A DNA stretch of 64,000 nucleotides, from positions 558,001 to 622,000 of the forward strand of contig NZ_JAPYRE010000001.1 of assembly GCF_029936995.1 (NCBI RefSeq), in the 5' to 3' direction. Under the pieces are notes generated by a model that was not told where the DNA came from, did not search any database, and saw nothing but the letters and a program-made list of their open reading frames with translations. Of this stretch, positions 1-8,448 are shown in pieces. Every line of letters begins with the position of its first letter. Within the stretch, counting starts at the first letter, position 1. Position numbers and translations under genes: made by a program. The stretch is from Henriciella sp. Lineage in GTDB: Bacteria; Pseudomonadota; Alphaproteobacteria; Caulobacterales; Hyphomonadaceae.

Positions 1-225
1 GCTATACTTGGTATTATCCTGATTGCGGTCGCCATTCCGATTGCCTTCGTGACGCCGATCCTGCCGATTGGCCTGCCGCTGGCCATTGTCGGTGTCATCC
101 TGCTCGGACGGAATGCGATATGGGGCAAGCGCTGGATGGAAGGGATGCTGGCGCGTAACCCGCGGCTCGAAAGGTTCGCGCCCAACTGGCTCATGCGGCT
201 CGTTTTTGGTCGGGAGAAAGACTAG
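1..225 (+). CDS. Small integral membrane protein, 5' end cut off by the window
   Basis: An open frame runs from the first base to a TAG at 223-225, giving 74 residues without a start, so the gene begins upstream. The first ~40 residues are strongly hydrophobic with prolines and glycines (TPILPIGLPLAIVG), followed by a basic tail (NPRLERFAPNWLMRLVFG). This suggests one or two membrane segments and a cytoplasmic C-terminus. The composition recalls small PGPGW-type membrane proteins, but I cannot assign a family. It converges with the emrE-like gene. The overlapping plus-strand frame at 68-520 is not credible because it runs antisense through emrE. Confidence 0.6.
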   Translation, partial: AILGIILIAVAIPIAFVTPILPIGLPLAIVGVILLGRNAIWGKRWMEGMLARNPRLERFAPNWLMRLVFGREKD

Positions 226-253
226 GCGAGGAGGCAGCTCACGAGAGAGCTGC

Positions 254-586
254 TCAGTAAGACGTGACCTTGGAAAAGAGATTGATCACGAGCACGCCGG
301 CCAGAATAAGCGCCATACCGGCGAAGGCACCTGCATCAAGCCTCTGGCCAAGAAACAGCCAGGCTATCACGGAGATCAGGACAATGCCGAGCCCGGACCA
401 GACCGCATAGGCAATCCCTGTCGGTATCGCCTGAAGCGTCAGCGAAAGAAAGTAGAACGAGACTGCATATCCAACGGCAGTCGCAATAGATGGCCCGGGT
501 TTCGTGAAGCCGTCCGATAGTTTCAGAAATGTCGTACCAATGACTTCCGCCAAGATGGCAACCGTCAGATAAACGTAAGGCATCAC
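254..586 (-). CDS. emrE: EmrE-like small multidrug resistance (SMR) efflux protein
   Basis: This 110-residue protein has four hydrophobic segments, the same length as E. coli EmrE, and recognisable EmrE blocks: AILAEVIGTT near the N-terminus, IPTGIAYAVWSGLGIVLIS in the middle and FLGQRLD before the last segment. The essential proton/substrate carboxylate is Glu14, and Trp63 is also present. SMR proteins work as inner-membrane antiparallel dimers that exchange protons for lipophilic cations. Counting from the GTG at 586 gives the EmrE numbering; the next codon is an ATG (583), and the ribosome-binding site (AGG a few bases upstream) does not separate them. A specific substrate cannot be read from sequence. 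Confidence 0.9.
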   Translation of the reverse strand: MMPYVYLTVAILAEVIGTTFLKLSDGFTKPGPSIATAVGYAVSFYFLSLTLQAIPTGIAYAVWSGLGIVLISVIAWLFLGQRLDAGAFAGMALILAGVLVINLFSKVTSY

Positions 587-627
587 CCTAAAACCTGTAT
601 CCTGCGATCCGACTTGGGCCAGACGGT

Positions 628-1215
628 CTAGTTCAGCGACTTCTCGATCTCGTCGAGGGCGTTGGTGAACAGTTCGCCCTTCTTGCCAGAGCCTGCGATG
701 ATGCTCTTGCTGGCGCGCGTGGCTGCATCGGCAGCGGCCCGGCGGACGTCCTCGGCAGCCTCGTCCTCGGCACGGGCGATACGAGCCTCGGCCTGGGCTT
801 CGCGGCGGGCGACCTTTTCCTGAAGATCCTTGCGGGCCTGCTCAACCATCAGCTTGGCATCGGCCTTGGCCTGCTTGATCATGTTGTCGGCTGTCTGGTC
901 GGCTTCTTTCTGCTTGCGTTCGGCCTCGGCCAGCATGGCAGCAGCTTCCTCACGCAGGGCGCGGGATTCGTCGAGCTGCTTCTGGATATCCTCGGCACGG
1001 TTGTCGAGAGACTTACCGACGAACTTGAAGCCGCCCATGAAGAAGACGATCGCCAGGAAGACGACGAGCGCCAGGAAAGCGACATTGGTTGTCGTGTCCA
1101 CGAAGGGCGCAATGATGTTGTAGAAGCCGGTGCCGCCTTCGTGGCCTGCTTCGGCAGCAAACGCAGCCGGGGCAGCGACAAGTGCAGTGGCAAGCGGAAG
1201 AGATTGCTTGATCAT
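628..1215 (-). CDS. atpF: ATP synthase F0 subunit b
   Basis: This 195-residue peripheral-stalk subunit links the membrane rotor housing to F1. A hydrophobic, alanine-rich N-terminal stretch (1-21) resembles a cleavable signal and precedes the true membrane helix at about residues 44-62. From about residue 70 the chain is a charged, Ala/Glu/Lys/Arg-rich coiled coil. It is the last gene of the minus-strand unit atpI-atpB-atpE-b'-b and lies 12 nt after the b' gene, with a purine-rich GGAG about 9 nt before its ATG. The assignment of b versus b' rests on order and on the FPSQLFWL signature of the neighbour. Confidence 0.93.
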   Translation of the reverse strand: MIKQSLPLATALVAAPAAFAAEAGHEGGTGFYNIIAPFVDTTTNVAFLALVVFLAIVFFMGGFKFVGKSLDNRAEDIQKQLDESRALREEAAAMLAEAERKQKEADQTADNMIKQAKADAKLMVEQARKDLQEKVARREAQAEARIARAEDEAAEDVRRAAADAATRASKSIIAGSGKKGELFTNALDEIEKSLN

Positions 1216-1227
1216 GATCGTGCTCTC

Positions 1228-1770
1228 CTAGCCTTTCGTAGCCTGCTCGACGGCTTTCTTGGCCTCGGCATCGCTGACGCTGACACCAAACCGGGCGAGC
1301 ATGACCTGCGTCGTGTCCGCGGCAATGGAGTCGACATTGGACAGGGCTTCGGCGCGAACCTTCTGGATCCGGGCCTCGGCTTCATCGAGACGCGTGGAAA
1401 GGTCGGCATCGACCTTCTGTGTTTCTTCAGCGATCTCCGCCTCGACCTTGGCGCGGGCCTTGTCTGCGGTTTCGCGAGCCTTGGCGCGCGCTTCAGCGAG
1501 GTGTTGTTCCTGCTGTTTCTTGGCTTCCTTGGCCTGCTCGTCGAGACGGGCCGCATCGTCGAGGGCGTCGGCGATGGTATCGCCACGTTTCTCGATGACA
1601 CCACCGAGTTTCGGAAGCACGAAACGCGACAGGGCGATATAGAGCCCGCCGAAAAGGATCACCAGCCAGAAGAGCTGGGACGGGAAATGCCACGGATCGA
1701 AGGGCGGGAAGGCGGCGCTTCCGGCAGCTTCGCCGTTTGCAGCCGGAGCAGCTAGCGACAGGAACGTCAT
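1228..1770 (-). CDS. atpF2: ATP synthase F0 subunit b' (second stalk subunit)
   Basis: This 180-residue protein has the motif FPPFDPWHFPSQLFWL at residues 21-36, typical of the b' subunit of phototrophs and alphaproteobacteria. One membrane helix follows (about 31-51), then a long acidic/basic coiled coil (60-175). It pairs with the b subunit to form a heterodimeric outer stalk. The gene sits between atpE and atpF. The 93-nt gap to atpE carries a terminator-like hairpin, so its transcription may be lower than that of atpE. Confidence 0.92.
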   Translation of the reverse strand: MTFLSLAAPAANGEAAGSAAFPPFDPWHFPSQLFWLVILFGGLYIALSRFVLPKLGGVIEKRGDTIADALDDAARLDEQAKEAKKQQEQHLAEARAKARETADKARAKVEAEIAEETQKVDADLSTRLDEAEARIQKVRAEALSNVDSIAADTTQVMLARFGVSVSDAEAKKAVEQATKG

Positions 1771-1796
1771 GGTGTGACCTTGTTCAGCCGGGATCG

Positions 1797-1844
1797 AAAA
1801 AATAGGGGCTGGCCCGTCAGCCCTCGCAAGGGCGCGGGCCAGCC
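1797..1844 (-). terminator. Terminator-like hairpin between atpE and the b' gene
   Basis: Two nested stems can be drawn on the minus strand: outer arms GGCTGGCCCG (1807-1816) and CGGGCCAGCC (1835-1844), and inner arms GCCCT (1820-1824) and AGGGC (1829-1833). In the direction of the operon the structure is followed after 4 nt by six T residues (plus-strand A run 1797-1802). This fits an intrinsic terminator placed inside the operon, directly after the subunit c gene. Partial read-through would give more c-subunit mRNA than b'/b mRNA. That function is inferred. Confidence 0.6.
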
Positions 1845-1863
1845 ATATTGCGGTTCGTGCGTG

Positions 1864-2100
1864 CTAGACGACGAACAGAATCAGGATGGAGACCAGGAAC
1901 GCCAGGATGCCGAGCGCTTCCGAAAGGGCCATACCGATGAAGAGGTTGCCGGTCTGCTGCGGGGCAGCGGACGGGTTACGCATGGCAGCGTCGAGGAATG
2001 AGCCGAAGATGTTACCCACACCGATAGCCGCACCGATCATGCCGAGCGTGGCGAGGCCTGCACCGACGTATTTGAGGCCGAGAGTGATATCGCCTTCCAT
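1864..2100 (-). CDS. atpE: ATP synthase F0 subunit c (rotor ring)
   Basis: This 78-residue proteolipid has two membrane helices (about 9-36 and 52-77) joined by a polar loop containing the conserved Arg41-Asn42-Pro43. The proton-binding carboxylate is Glu61 in the second helix (GMALSEALGI). The first helix carries the Gly/Ala pattern needed for ring packing (GAAIGVGNIFG). An AGGAG ribosome-binding site lies about 9 nt before the ATG. Stem-loops are found on both sides of the gene. Subunit c is needed in about ten copies per complex, so separate control of its expression would make sense. Confidence 0.96.
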   Translation of the reverse strand: MEGDITLGLKYVGAGLATLGMIGAAIGVGNIFGSFLDAAMRNPSAAPQQTGNLFIGMALSEALGILAFLVSILILFVV

Positions 2101-2185
2101 TTCAAGATCTCCTTTGGGAAAGACTGATGTTTAGTTTGATGCCCGTGAAGCCTGTTCATGCGGGCGCGTCAAGTGTTGTGGCGCG

Positions 2186-2214
2186 GCACGTTTGGCCGCA
2201 CCGGCGAAACGTGC
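2186..2214 (-). other. Intercistronic stem-loop just after atpB
   Basis: Perfect 8-bp arms GCACGTTT (2186-2193) and AAACGTGC (2207-2214) enclose a 13-nt loop. The structure starts 4 nt after the atpB stop codon and has no T run, so it is more likely an mRNA stability or processing element than a terminator. It lies in the 117-nt atpB-atpE gap. Confidence 0.5.
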
Positions 2215-2217
2215 TCC

Positions 2218-2988
2218 CTAGTGAGCCGGGTGAAGCGCGTCGTTGAGATAGACGCAGGTCAGGATTGCAAACACATAGGCCTGCAGCCCGGCGACAAGGA
2301 ATTCCAGCGCGTTGAGCGCCACACCCATGGCAAAGGCCAGCGGTGCGATAACGATGTAGGCGCCGCCCAGCGTGGCCAGTGTCACGGCGAAACCGGCGAA
2401 CAGTTTCAGCATGATGTGACCGGCGAGCATGTTGGCGAAGAGACGCAGTGCAAGCGTGACCGGGCGCGCGATGAAGGAGATGACCTCGATCGGGATCAGC
2501 AGGATATAGATCGGCCAGGGCGCGCCGGCGGGAGCGAACAGTTTCAGGAATTTCAGGCCATTCTTGTAGAAACCATAGGCAATCACGATGCCGATCACCA
2601 GAAGCGCAAGCGCGCCGGTAATGATGAGGTGGCTTGTCGTCGTGAAGGCATAGGGGATCATGCCGATCATGTTCGCGAAGAACACGAAGAAGAAGAGGGT
2701 GAACACGAACGGGAAGAATTTCAGGCCTTCCTCGCCGGCTGCGCCGCGCACCATGTCGGCGACAAAGCCATAGCCGATCTCGGCAACCGACTGCATGCGC
2801 GAAGGGACGAGCTTGCCGCGGGAGGCGGCCATGCCGAAGAAGGCGACGATCAGGACGCAGCCCAGCAGCATGTAGAAGGAGGCATTGGTGAAGGACAGGT
2901 CCAGGCCACCAATCGGCCCGATCTCGATCAGCTTCTTCACCTCGAACTGGTGCATCGGGTCGGCAATTTGCCTGAAGGAGAGATTCAT
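2218..2988 (-). CDS. atpB: ATP synthase F0 subunit a
   Basis: This 256-residue membrane protein forms the proton half-channels next to the c-ring. The essential arginine is Arg182 in LALRLFANMLAGH. Other typical blocks are the N-terminal HQFEVKKL, the polar FTNASFYML, and FFANMIGMIPYAF in the second to third helix. Its start codon overlaps the atpI stop by one base (TGATG), so translation is probably coupled. A longer frame on the same strand (2156-3118) is out of register and is a shadow. Confidence 0.95.
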   Translation of the reverse strand: MNLSFRQIADPMHQFEVKKLIEIGPIGGLDLSFTNASFYMLLGCVLIVAFFGMAASRGKLVPSRMQSVAEIGYGFVADMVRGAAGEEGLKFFPFVFTLFFFVFFANMIGMIPYAFTTTSHLIITGALALLVIGIVIAYGFYKNGLKFLKLFAPAGAPWPIYILLIPIEVISFIARPVTLALRLFANMLAGHIMLKLFAGFAVTLATLGGAYIVIAPLAFAMGVALNALEFLVAGLQAYVFAILTCVYLNDALHPAH

Positions 2989-3380
2989 CAGCCCTTTGTC
3001 CCGTTTTCCGGACCATCTGCCTGGTCCGTAGATTGTAGTTTCCCATCCGCCACCAACTGGCGATAGGCGCGTATAACATTGAGGATGCCGGCTGCAAGGC
3101 CGAATCCCAGCATGGCAAGCAGTCCCCAGGGCTTGGTGCCGAAGAAATTGTCGATCACGAGACCGATCAGTATCCCGACAAAAACCGATGCCCCGAACTC
3201 CGCCCCGTAGCGCAGAGAGAGTGCACCGGCCGAAATCGATCCTTCCGCATCTGCTTCGCGCTTGGCTTTCTTCGCTTCCCTGGCCTGACGTTCGGCCTGA
3301 GCCTTTGCGATCCTGTCGCTCAGATCATTCCGCTCTGGACCGGCCATGAAAGTCGCCTGAATGCCACTCGAAACAGACAT
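2988..3380 (-). CDS. atpI: ATP synthase assembly/accessory protein AtpI
   Basis: The 130-residue protein has a polar, strongly charged N-terminal half and two membrane helices (about residues 60-80 and 84-102), as in the AtpI/AtpQ family that helps c-ring assembly or magnesium supply. It is the first gene of the atp unit. I chose the inner ATG at 3380 because AGGGGG lies 7 nt upstream. The outer ATG at 3398 (six more residues) has no ribosome-binding site. No sharp promoter is visible in the 126 nt before smc ends. Confidence 0.85.
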   Translation of the reverse strand: MSVSSGIQATFMAGPERNDLSDRIAKAQAERQAREAKKAKREADAEGSISAGALSLRYGAEFGASVFVGILIGLVIDNFFGTKPWGLLAMLGFGLAAGILNVIRAYRQLVADGKLQSTDQADGPENGTKG

Positions 3381-3506
3381 GGGAGAACCCCCTGCCATTT
3401 GCGCCGGAAGCTATTGGAGGGGGTGGCCCAAGTCAAGCCGCTGAAAGACGCTGTAGTATGCTGTAATTATTGGATAAAAATGTATCTGCTTATTTGACGC
3501 AGCGTA

Positions 3507-6500
3507 TTATTCTGCCGCGACCAGTTCTTCGGCGGCATCGAGGTCGACCGAAACCAGTTTGGAAACACCTTTTTCGCGCATGGTGACCCCGAACAGGCGG
3601 TCCATACGGCTCATCGTGACGGCATTGTGGGTAATGACGATGAAACGTGTATCCGTACGCCGGCGCATTTCGTCGAGCAGGCGGCAATAACGGTCGACGT
3701 TTGCATCATCCAGCGGCGCATCAACCTCGTCGAGCACGCAGATCGGCGAGGGGCGCGACAGGAAGACCGCAAAGATCAGGGCGGTTGCCGTCAGCGCCTG
3801 CTCACCGCCCGACATCAGCCGCAGCGTACCGAGGCGCTTGCCCGGCGGCTGGGCCATGATCTCCAGCCCGGCAGCCAGCGGATCGTCGTCATCAACGAGG
3901 CGCAGTTCGGCTTCGCCGCCGCGGAAGAGGGTGGTGAACAGCGCCTTGAAGTGCTCATTTACCTGCTCGAAGGCCTCCAGCAGGCGTGTGCGGCCTTCCT
4001 CGTTGAGCGCGGCGACACCATCGCGCAGCTTCGCTATGGCCTGGATCAGGTCTTCCTTCTCGGTTGCCTGTTCGCCGAGACGTTCGGAAAGCTCCTCGGC
4101 TTCCGATTCGGCTTCCATGTTGACCCCCCCGAGCTGGTCACGGTCGCGGCGCAGGAAGTCGAGCTGTCGTTCGGCCTCGCCCGGATCGAGAGTTGCAAGT
4201 TCCTCCTCATCGAGCCCCGCCTTAGCCAGTGTCATCAGCCCTTCCGGCATACGCTGGAACTGGCTGCGGGCGGTCTCGACCGCGTCAGAAAGCCGGGTCT
4301 CGGCATTTTCCAGACGGACTTTGGCGCCGGCCAGTGATTCGCGCGCTTCCGTGGCTGCGCTCGCGGTATCACGGGCGTGGCGTTCGCCCTCGCGGAGCGT
4401 GGCTTCCTTTTCGGCCAGCCGGTCGGCCGCCTGCCTGCGTTCGTCTTCGAAGGTGGCGACGCGCTGGGCAAGGGCGTCGAGTTCGGCCTGCATCTCTTCC
4501 GGCCGGCTACGCGCCTTTTCGGCTTCGCGTGCCGCTTCGCCACGGCGCATCAGCATGTCCTGGAGGCGGTTCTCACTGTTGGCGAGCCGGTTCGTCCAGC
4601 GCTCGACATCCTTCTGGAAGCCTTCCCGCCGGGCAATCGCCTGTTCGCGGTTGCGGGTGATGTCAGTCAGGCGGCCGCGGCATTCGGTTTCATGCTCGCG
4701 CGCGCTGGCAAGTGCGGTGCGGGCTTCAAATGTTGCTGCCTCGAGGCGTTCAAGTTCGCTGTCGTCACCGCCGATCGAGACAAGTGATAGCGATTCTTCG
4801 ACCCCGCGCAGATCCGATTCGACACGGGCAAGGGCCTCGCTGGCCGATTCGCGTTTGACGTCAGCGCGCTCGAAAGCCTGACGGGCTTCGGCCGTGGCGG
4901 AACGGGCGCGGTTGAGCTCGGTGGCTTTGGGTGAGACCTGACGGCGGGCCTCTTTGAGATCGTTTTCGGCAGCAAGCCGGTTGTCTTTTGCTTCGGAGAG
5001 CTGTGCAGCGGCGGTATCGAGGGCTTCGCGGGCCGGGCCGATCTCGGCCTGTGCCGCTTCAAGCCGGGCCTGCTGGGCAAGGCGCTCTGCTGCCGAAACA
5101 GGGGCGTCAGGCGTGCGTGTGAAGCCGTCCCAGCGCCAGAGATGTCCCTCCGTCGTGACGAGGCGCTGGCCGGGTTTCAGCTGCGTGGCAAGTTGCGCGC
5201 CTGTATCGGCATCGACAACGCCGCACTGGGAAAGGCGCGCGAACAGCTCATTCGGGGCCTCGACATAGACAGATAGCGGTTCTGCGCCTGCGGGCAGGGG
5301 CTCCGTGGCGATGTTGCGCCCGGCCCAGTAAAGTGCTGCGCCCGCCTCGATCGAGGCTTGCAGGTCATCGCCGAGGGCAGCCGCCACGGCCTTTTCATAG
5401 CCATCGCGTGTGCGCACCTGATCGATGACAGGCGGCGCCTTTGGCCCGGTTGGCTGTTTCAGGAGCCGCTCAAGCCCGGCAATTTCCGAGCCCAGTGTGC
5501 GTACGGCCTGATCGGCCCTGTCCTTGGGCGGCTGGGCCTGCGTCTCGGCCTCGCGGGCCTCGGTGAGTGCGGCCTCGGCTGCATCGGCGGCGCGTTCGGC
5601 GTCATGCAACGCGATCTCGGCGGTTTCTTCTGCCTGTTCGGCTTGCTGGAGCCTCGCTTGCAGCGCGCCGGTTTCGGGCATGTTAGCGAGCTGCTGTTTC
5701 AGCCGGTTGGCATCGGCTTCGAGGCTCGATTTACGGCGGCGCTGCGCTTCGGCGCTGGCTTCGGCCGCCTGACGCTCGGCTTTCATGGACGCCAGCTTCG
5801 ACCCGGCTTCATCGGCAACGGCCTGTGCCTCGTTCAGGCGGGCGCGGGCTTCTTCCAGATCGGCTGCGGCCTTGCGTTCCAGCTCTTCATTGGCCTGTGG
5901 ATCTTCTGTCGGGAGTGCAGCGAGATTGTCCCTTGCCTCGGCAAGCGCCTGCTCGGCCTCTTCCTTCTGCGCGTGTTCACGCTCGATGTCGTCACGGATG
6001 CGGCGGGCTTCGCTTTCATGCCGGGCCAGAAGGTCGGCGGCATTCTTGCGCTCGGTTTCCAGCCGGGCGAGGTCAATCCGGGCCTGGCCGAGCCTGCCGG
6101 AGATCGTGGCTTCATTGTCGCGCAAGGGCTGGAGACCCTCACCAGCTTCAATGCGCTGGGTTTCGGCGATGGCGGCAGCGCGTGAAGATTCCTCGACGGC
6201 TTGCTGGCAACGGGTGAGTTCGGCTTCGGCCTGGGCCTTTGTTTCTTTTGCAGTTTCCCATTTCAGATGGGCGAGGAAAGCATCAAGTGCGGAAATCTTT
6301 TCCGACAGTTCCTTGTATTTACGTGCCTTTCGGGCCTGGCGTTTCAGGCTTTCCAGCTGGCGCTCGACTTCGGCCGAGACTTCTGAAAGGCGTTCCAGAT
6401 TGGTTTCGGCAGCACGCAGTTTCAGCTCGGCTTCGTGGCGCCGCGAATTGAGGCCGGAAATACCGGCAGCCTCTTCGAGAATCCGGCGGCGATTTTGCGG

Positions 6501-6968
6501 CTTGGAGGCGATCAGTTCCGAGATCTGGCCCTGCCGCACGAGTGAAGGGGAGTTCGCGCCCGTCGACGCGTCCGCGAATATGAGCTGGATGTCCTTGCCA
6601 CGCACTGTGCGGCCATTGAGCTTGTAGGTCGAGCCTGCCCCCCGCTTCAGCCTGCGCTGGATTTCCAGCACGTCGGAAGCGTTGAACTCCGGCGGGGCCG
6701 TGCGCTTCTGATTGTCGAGAACAAGGGTGACTTCGGCCAGTTCGCGGGCCGGGCGATGCTGGGAACCGGAGAAGATGAGGTCATCCATCTCCCCGCCGCG
6801 CATCGCCTTGGCCGAACTTGCGCCCATCGCCCAGCGAAGGGCTTCGAGCAGGTTGGACTTGCCGCAGCCATTCGGTCCGACAATCCCGGTCAGGCCGGGC
6901 AGGACAGGAATGTCCTGCGGGTCCACAAAGGATTTGAAGCCTGCAATGCGCAGTTCTGTAATGTGCAA
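3507..6968 (-). CDS. smc: Chromosome segregation ATPase SMC
   Basis: This 1153-residue protein has the full SMC layout. An ABC-type head has Walker A GPNGCGKSN at residues 31-39. Two long coiled coils rich in Glu, Ala, Arg and Gln (about 165-490 and 650-980) flank a globular hinge (about 500-640). The C-terminal head has the signature MSGGEQ near 1052 and Walker B VLDEVDAPLDD near 1078. SMC dimers load with ScpAB and organise sister chromosome arms. The start is a TTG, with AAGGAG 6 nt upstream, giving MHITELRIAGFKSF; no better start exists nearby. The dsbA-like gene ends only 25 nt upstream. Many open frames on the opposite strand here result from the GC-rich repetitive coiled coil. Confidence 0.97.
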   Translation of the reverse strand: MHITELRIAGFKSFVDPQDIPVLPGLTGIVGPNGCGKSNLLEALRWAMGASSAKAMRGGEMDDLIFSGSQHRPARELAEVTLVLDNQKRTAPPEFNASDVLEIQRRLKRGAGSTYKLNGRTVRGKDIQLIFADASTGANSPSLVRQGQISELIASKPQNRRRILEEAAGISGLNSRRHEAELKLRAAETNLERLSEVSAEVERQLESLKRQARKARKYKELSEKISALDAFLAHLKWETAKETKAQAEAELTRCQQAVEESSRAAAIAETQRIEAGEGLQPLRDNEATISGRLGQARIDLARLETERKNAADLLARHESEARRIRDDIEREHAQKEEAEQALAEARDNLAALPTEDPQANEELERKAAADLEEARARLNEAQAVADEAGSKLASMKAERQAAEASAEAQRRRKSSLEADANRLKQQLANMPETGALQARLQQAEQAEETAEIALHDAERAADAAEAALTEAREAETQAQPPKDRADQAVRTLGSEIAGLERLLKQPTGPKAPPVIDQVRTRDGYEKAVAAALGDDLQASIEAGAALYWAGRNIATEPLPAGAEPLSVYVEAPNELFARLSQCGVVDADTGAQLATQLKPGQRLVTTEGHLWRWDGFTRTPDAPVSAAERLAQQARLEAAQAEIGPAREALDTAAAQLSEAKDNRLAAENDLKEARRQVSPKATELNRARSATAEARQAFERADVKRESASEALARVESDLRGVEESLSLVSIGGDDSELERLEAATFEARTALASAREHETECRGRLTDITRNREQAIARREGFQKDVERWTNRLANSENRLQDMLMRRGEAAREAEKARSRPEEMQAELDALAQRVATFEDERRQAADRLAEKEATLREGERHARDTASAATEARESLAGAKVRLENAETRLSDAVETARSQFQRMPEGLMTLAKAGLDEEELATLDPGEAERQLDFLRRDRDQLGGVNMEAESEAEELSERLGEQATEKEDLIQAIAKLRDGVAALNEEGRTRLLEAFEQVNEHFKALFTTLFRGGEAELRLVDDDDPLAAGLEIMAQPPGKRLGTLRLMSGGEQALTATALIFAVFLSRPSPICVLDEVDAPLDDANVDRYCRLLDEMRRRTDTRFIVITHNAVTMSRMDRLFGVTMREKGVSKLVSVDLDAAEELVAAE

Positions 6969-6993
6969 TGCAGGCTCCTTCTATCCAGTGTTC

Positions 6994-7800
6994 CTATTGA
7001 GGGGTGGCCTCGCCTGAGTCTGTGTCAGACGCTTCGGTTTCGGCAGCTTCGCCATCTTCCGAAGTGGCAGCTGTGTCGTCACTCATGTCCGCATCTGTCT
7101 CGGTCGGCATGCTCTCTTCAGCGGCAGCCTCTTCAGTGGCCGGTGCTTCTTCGCCGAGCGCTTCGTTGAGGACGGTCTGCATCCCTTCATACCGGCGCCA
7201 ATCGCTTCCGGAAAGCATCTCGCCATCAACCAGTACGGTTGGTGTGCCGGTAATGCCGTCTTCCTCACCTTCACCGACAGACGCTGCAATCGCCTTACGG
7301 ATGTCCGCGTTGGAAAGGCAGGCATCAAAGTCTTCCTCGCTGGTGATGCCATACCTACTGGCGACGGCCTGAAGGGCCGATTTCACCTGTCCGCCCTGGC
7401 GGGCAACGCCAAGAATGGCGTTCTGGCGTGAGAAAAGGTCATCGACGACATCAAAATACTGGTCCTCGCCGGCACAACGCGCGATCGCGAAACCAGCCAC
7501 CGAGATGTTGGCTGGCGGGGTCGGGAATTCACGGAAGATGAATTTCACCTTTCCGGTCTCGACATAGTCTTCCTTCATTTTTCCGACGACTTCATCGTTG
7601 AACTGGAGGCAGGCCGGGCAGGTCCAGGAAGCGTATTCGATAACAGTCACAGGCGCATCTGCGTCGCCCAGAACCATTTCATTGGTCGCAGCGGCGTCGG
7701 TTCCTGCGTCTATAGAATTCGCGTCGTCTGCTGCGCCGCAGGCCGTCGCGGCCATTACGGATGCGGCGAGAACGACGGCGCGTCGGGAAAGGGCTTTCAT
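6994..7800 (-). CDS. DsbA-family thiol:disulfide protein, probable lipoprotein
   Basis: The 268-residue protein has an N-terminal export signal ending in MAATAC, a plausible lipobox with Cys21. A thioredoxin-fold domain follows, with the active site SWTCPACLQF (Cys61, Cys64) and the cis-proline region TGTPTVLVDG. The last ~55 residues are a low-complexity acidic tail rich in Glu, Thr, Ala and Asp, probably disordered. CPxC-type DsbA relatives next to smc and mutY are common in alphaproteobacteria and act as periplasmic oxidants or isomerases. The ATG at 7800 is preferred over 7806 because AAGG lies 8 nt before it but only 2 nt before the other. Confidence 0.88.
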   Translation of the reverse strand: MKALSRRAVVLAASVMAATACGAADDANSIDAGTDAAATNEMVLGDADAPVTVIEYASWTCPACLQFNDEVVGKMKEDYVETGKVKFIFREFPTPPANISVAGFAIARCAGEDQYFDVVDDLFSRQNAILGVARQGGQVKSALQAVASRYGITSEEDFDACLSNADIRKAIAASVGEGEEDGITGTPTVLVDGEMLSGSDWRRYEGMQTVLNEALGEEAPATEEAAAEESMPTETDADMSDDTAATSEDGEAAETEASDTDSGEATPQ

Positions 7801-7883
7801 TGTCATAACCTTTTCTTAAGAGATTGAGTCGCGGTGGTTGCCAAGATGTCGCGGGTATCCAACCTTACACCATGCCAGCCGCT

Positions 7884-8429
7884 TCAGGGCTGTTCGGTCG
7901 TTAGCACAGCCTCCCCGAGAGCCAAAATCGCCTTGCGCAGGGCGGCGTCTTCTATGCCTTCGACGGAGTGAGCAAGGCGTTCTTGTTCTTCCGGGGTCAG
8001 CGGGCGTTTTCGTTTGGGCAGGGCGGGCGTGCCGCCACGCGTCAGCGGACCCTGGATGATCCTGACTTCGCGAATGTCCCCGCCGAGCGATGTGCCGACA
8101 CGCTGGCGGATCGTCTCTGTCTGGTGCTGGACCATGGTCGAGGCGGCAGGGATGCACTTCACTGTCAAAACGCGGCCCTTGCCCTTGCCGCTGGCACCGA
8201 TCTTTTCCGGTTCGCAGACTTTTGCCAGCTGTTCGCCGACAATGTCGCGCCAGAGCAGTTTCAGGCGACCGATAGCGGGGCCCTTTTCGGGCAGTTTCTT
8301 GCGGGCGAGCTGCATTGCCGCCGCGCCGAACGTTTTCGGCAAGGGCCGTTCACGCCTTGCCCGCTGATAGCGGAGCATGACGCGGGCGCGGGCTTCTTCC
8401 AGCGGGTCGAGGCTTGACCTGTTCACCAT
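7884..8429 (-). CDS. DUF721 protein, DciA-like
   Basis: The 181-residue protein starting MVNRSSLDPLEEARAR has the DUF721 core: GRLKLLWRDIVGEQLAKVCEPEKI, then a KGRVLTVKC strand and the helix QHQTETIRQRVGTSLG. DciA-type DUF721 proteins interact with the replicative helicase DnaB in bacteria lacking DnaC; the domain match is seen, the function is inferred. A C-terminal extension (about 115-181) is basic, then helical. The start is uncertain: an upstream in-frame ATG at 8450 would overlap the mutY start. The gene is divergent from mutY with almost no spacer, so the promoters must lie inside the coding regions. Confidence 0.8.
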   Translation of the reverse strand: MVNRSSLDPLEEARARVMLRYQRARRERPLPKTFGAAAMQLARKKLPEKGPAIGRLKLLWRDIVGEQLAKVCEPEKIGASGKGKGRVLTVKCIPAASTMVQHQTETIRQRVGTSLGGDIREVRIIQGPLTRGGTPALPKRKRPLTPEEQERLAHSVEGIEDAALRKAILALGEAVLTTEQP

Positions 8430-8448
8430 GCCGGTGATTGTGCACCGC

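Noticed and set aside
68-520. 150-residue plus-strand frame over the emrE-like gene
   Set aside because: It runs antisense through the emrE-like gene, whose protein matches EmrE residue for residue at key positions; the plus-strand translation shows no domain.
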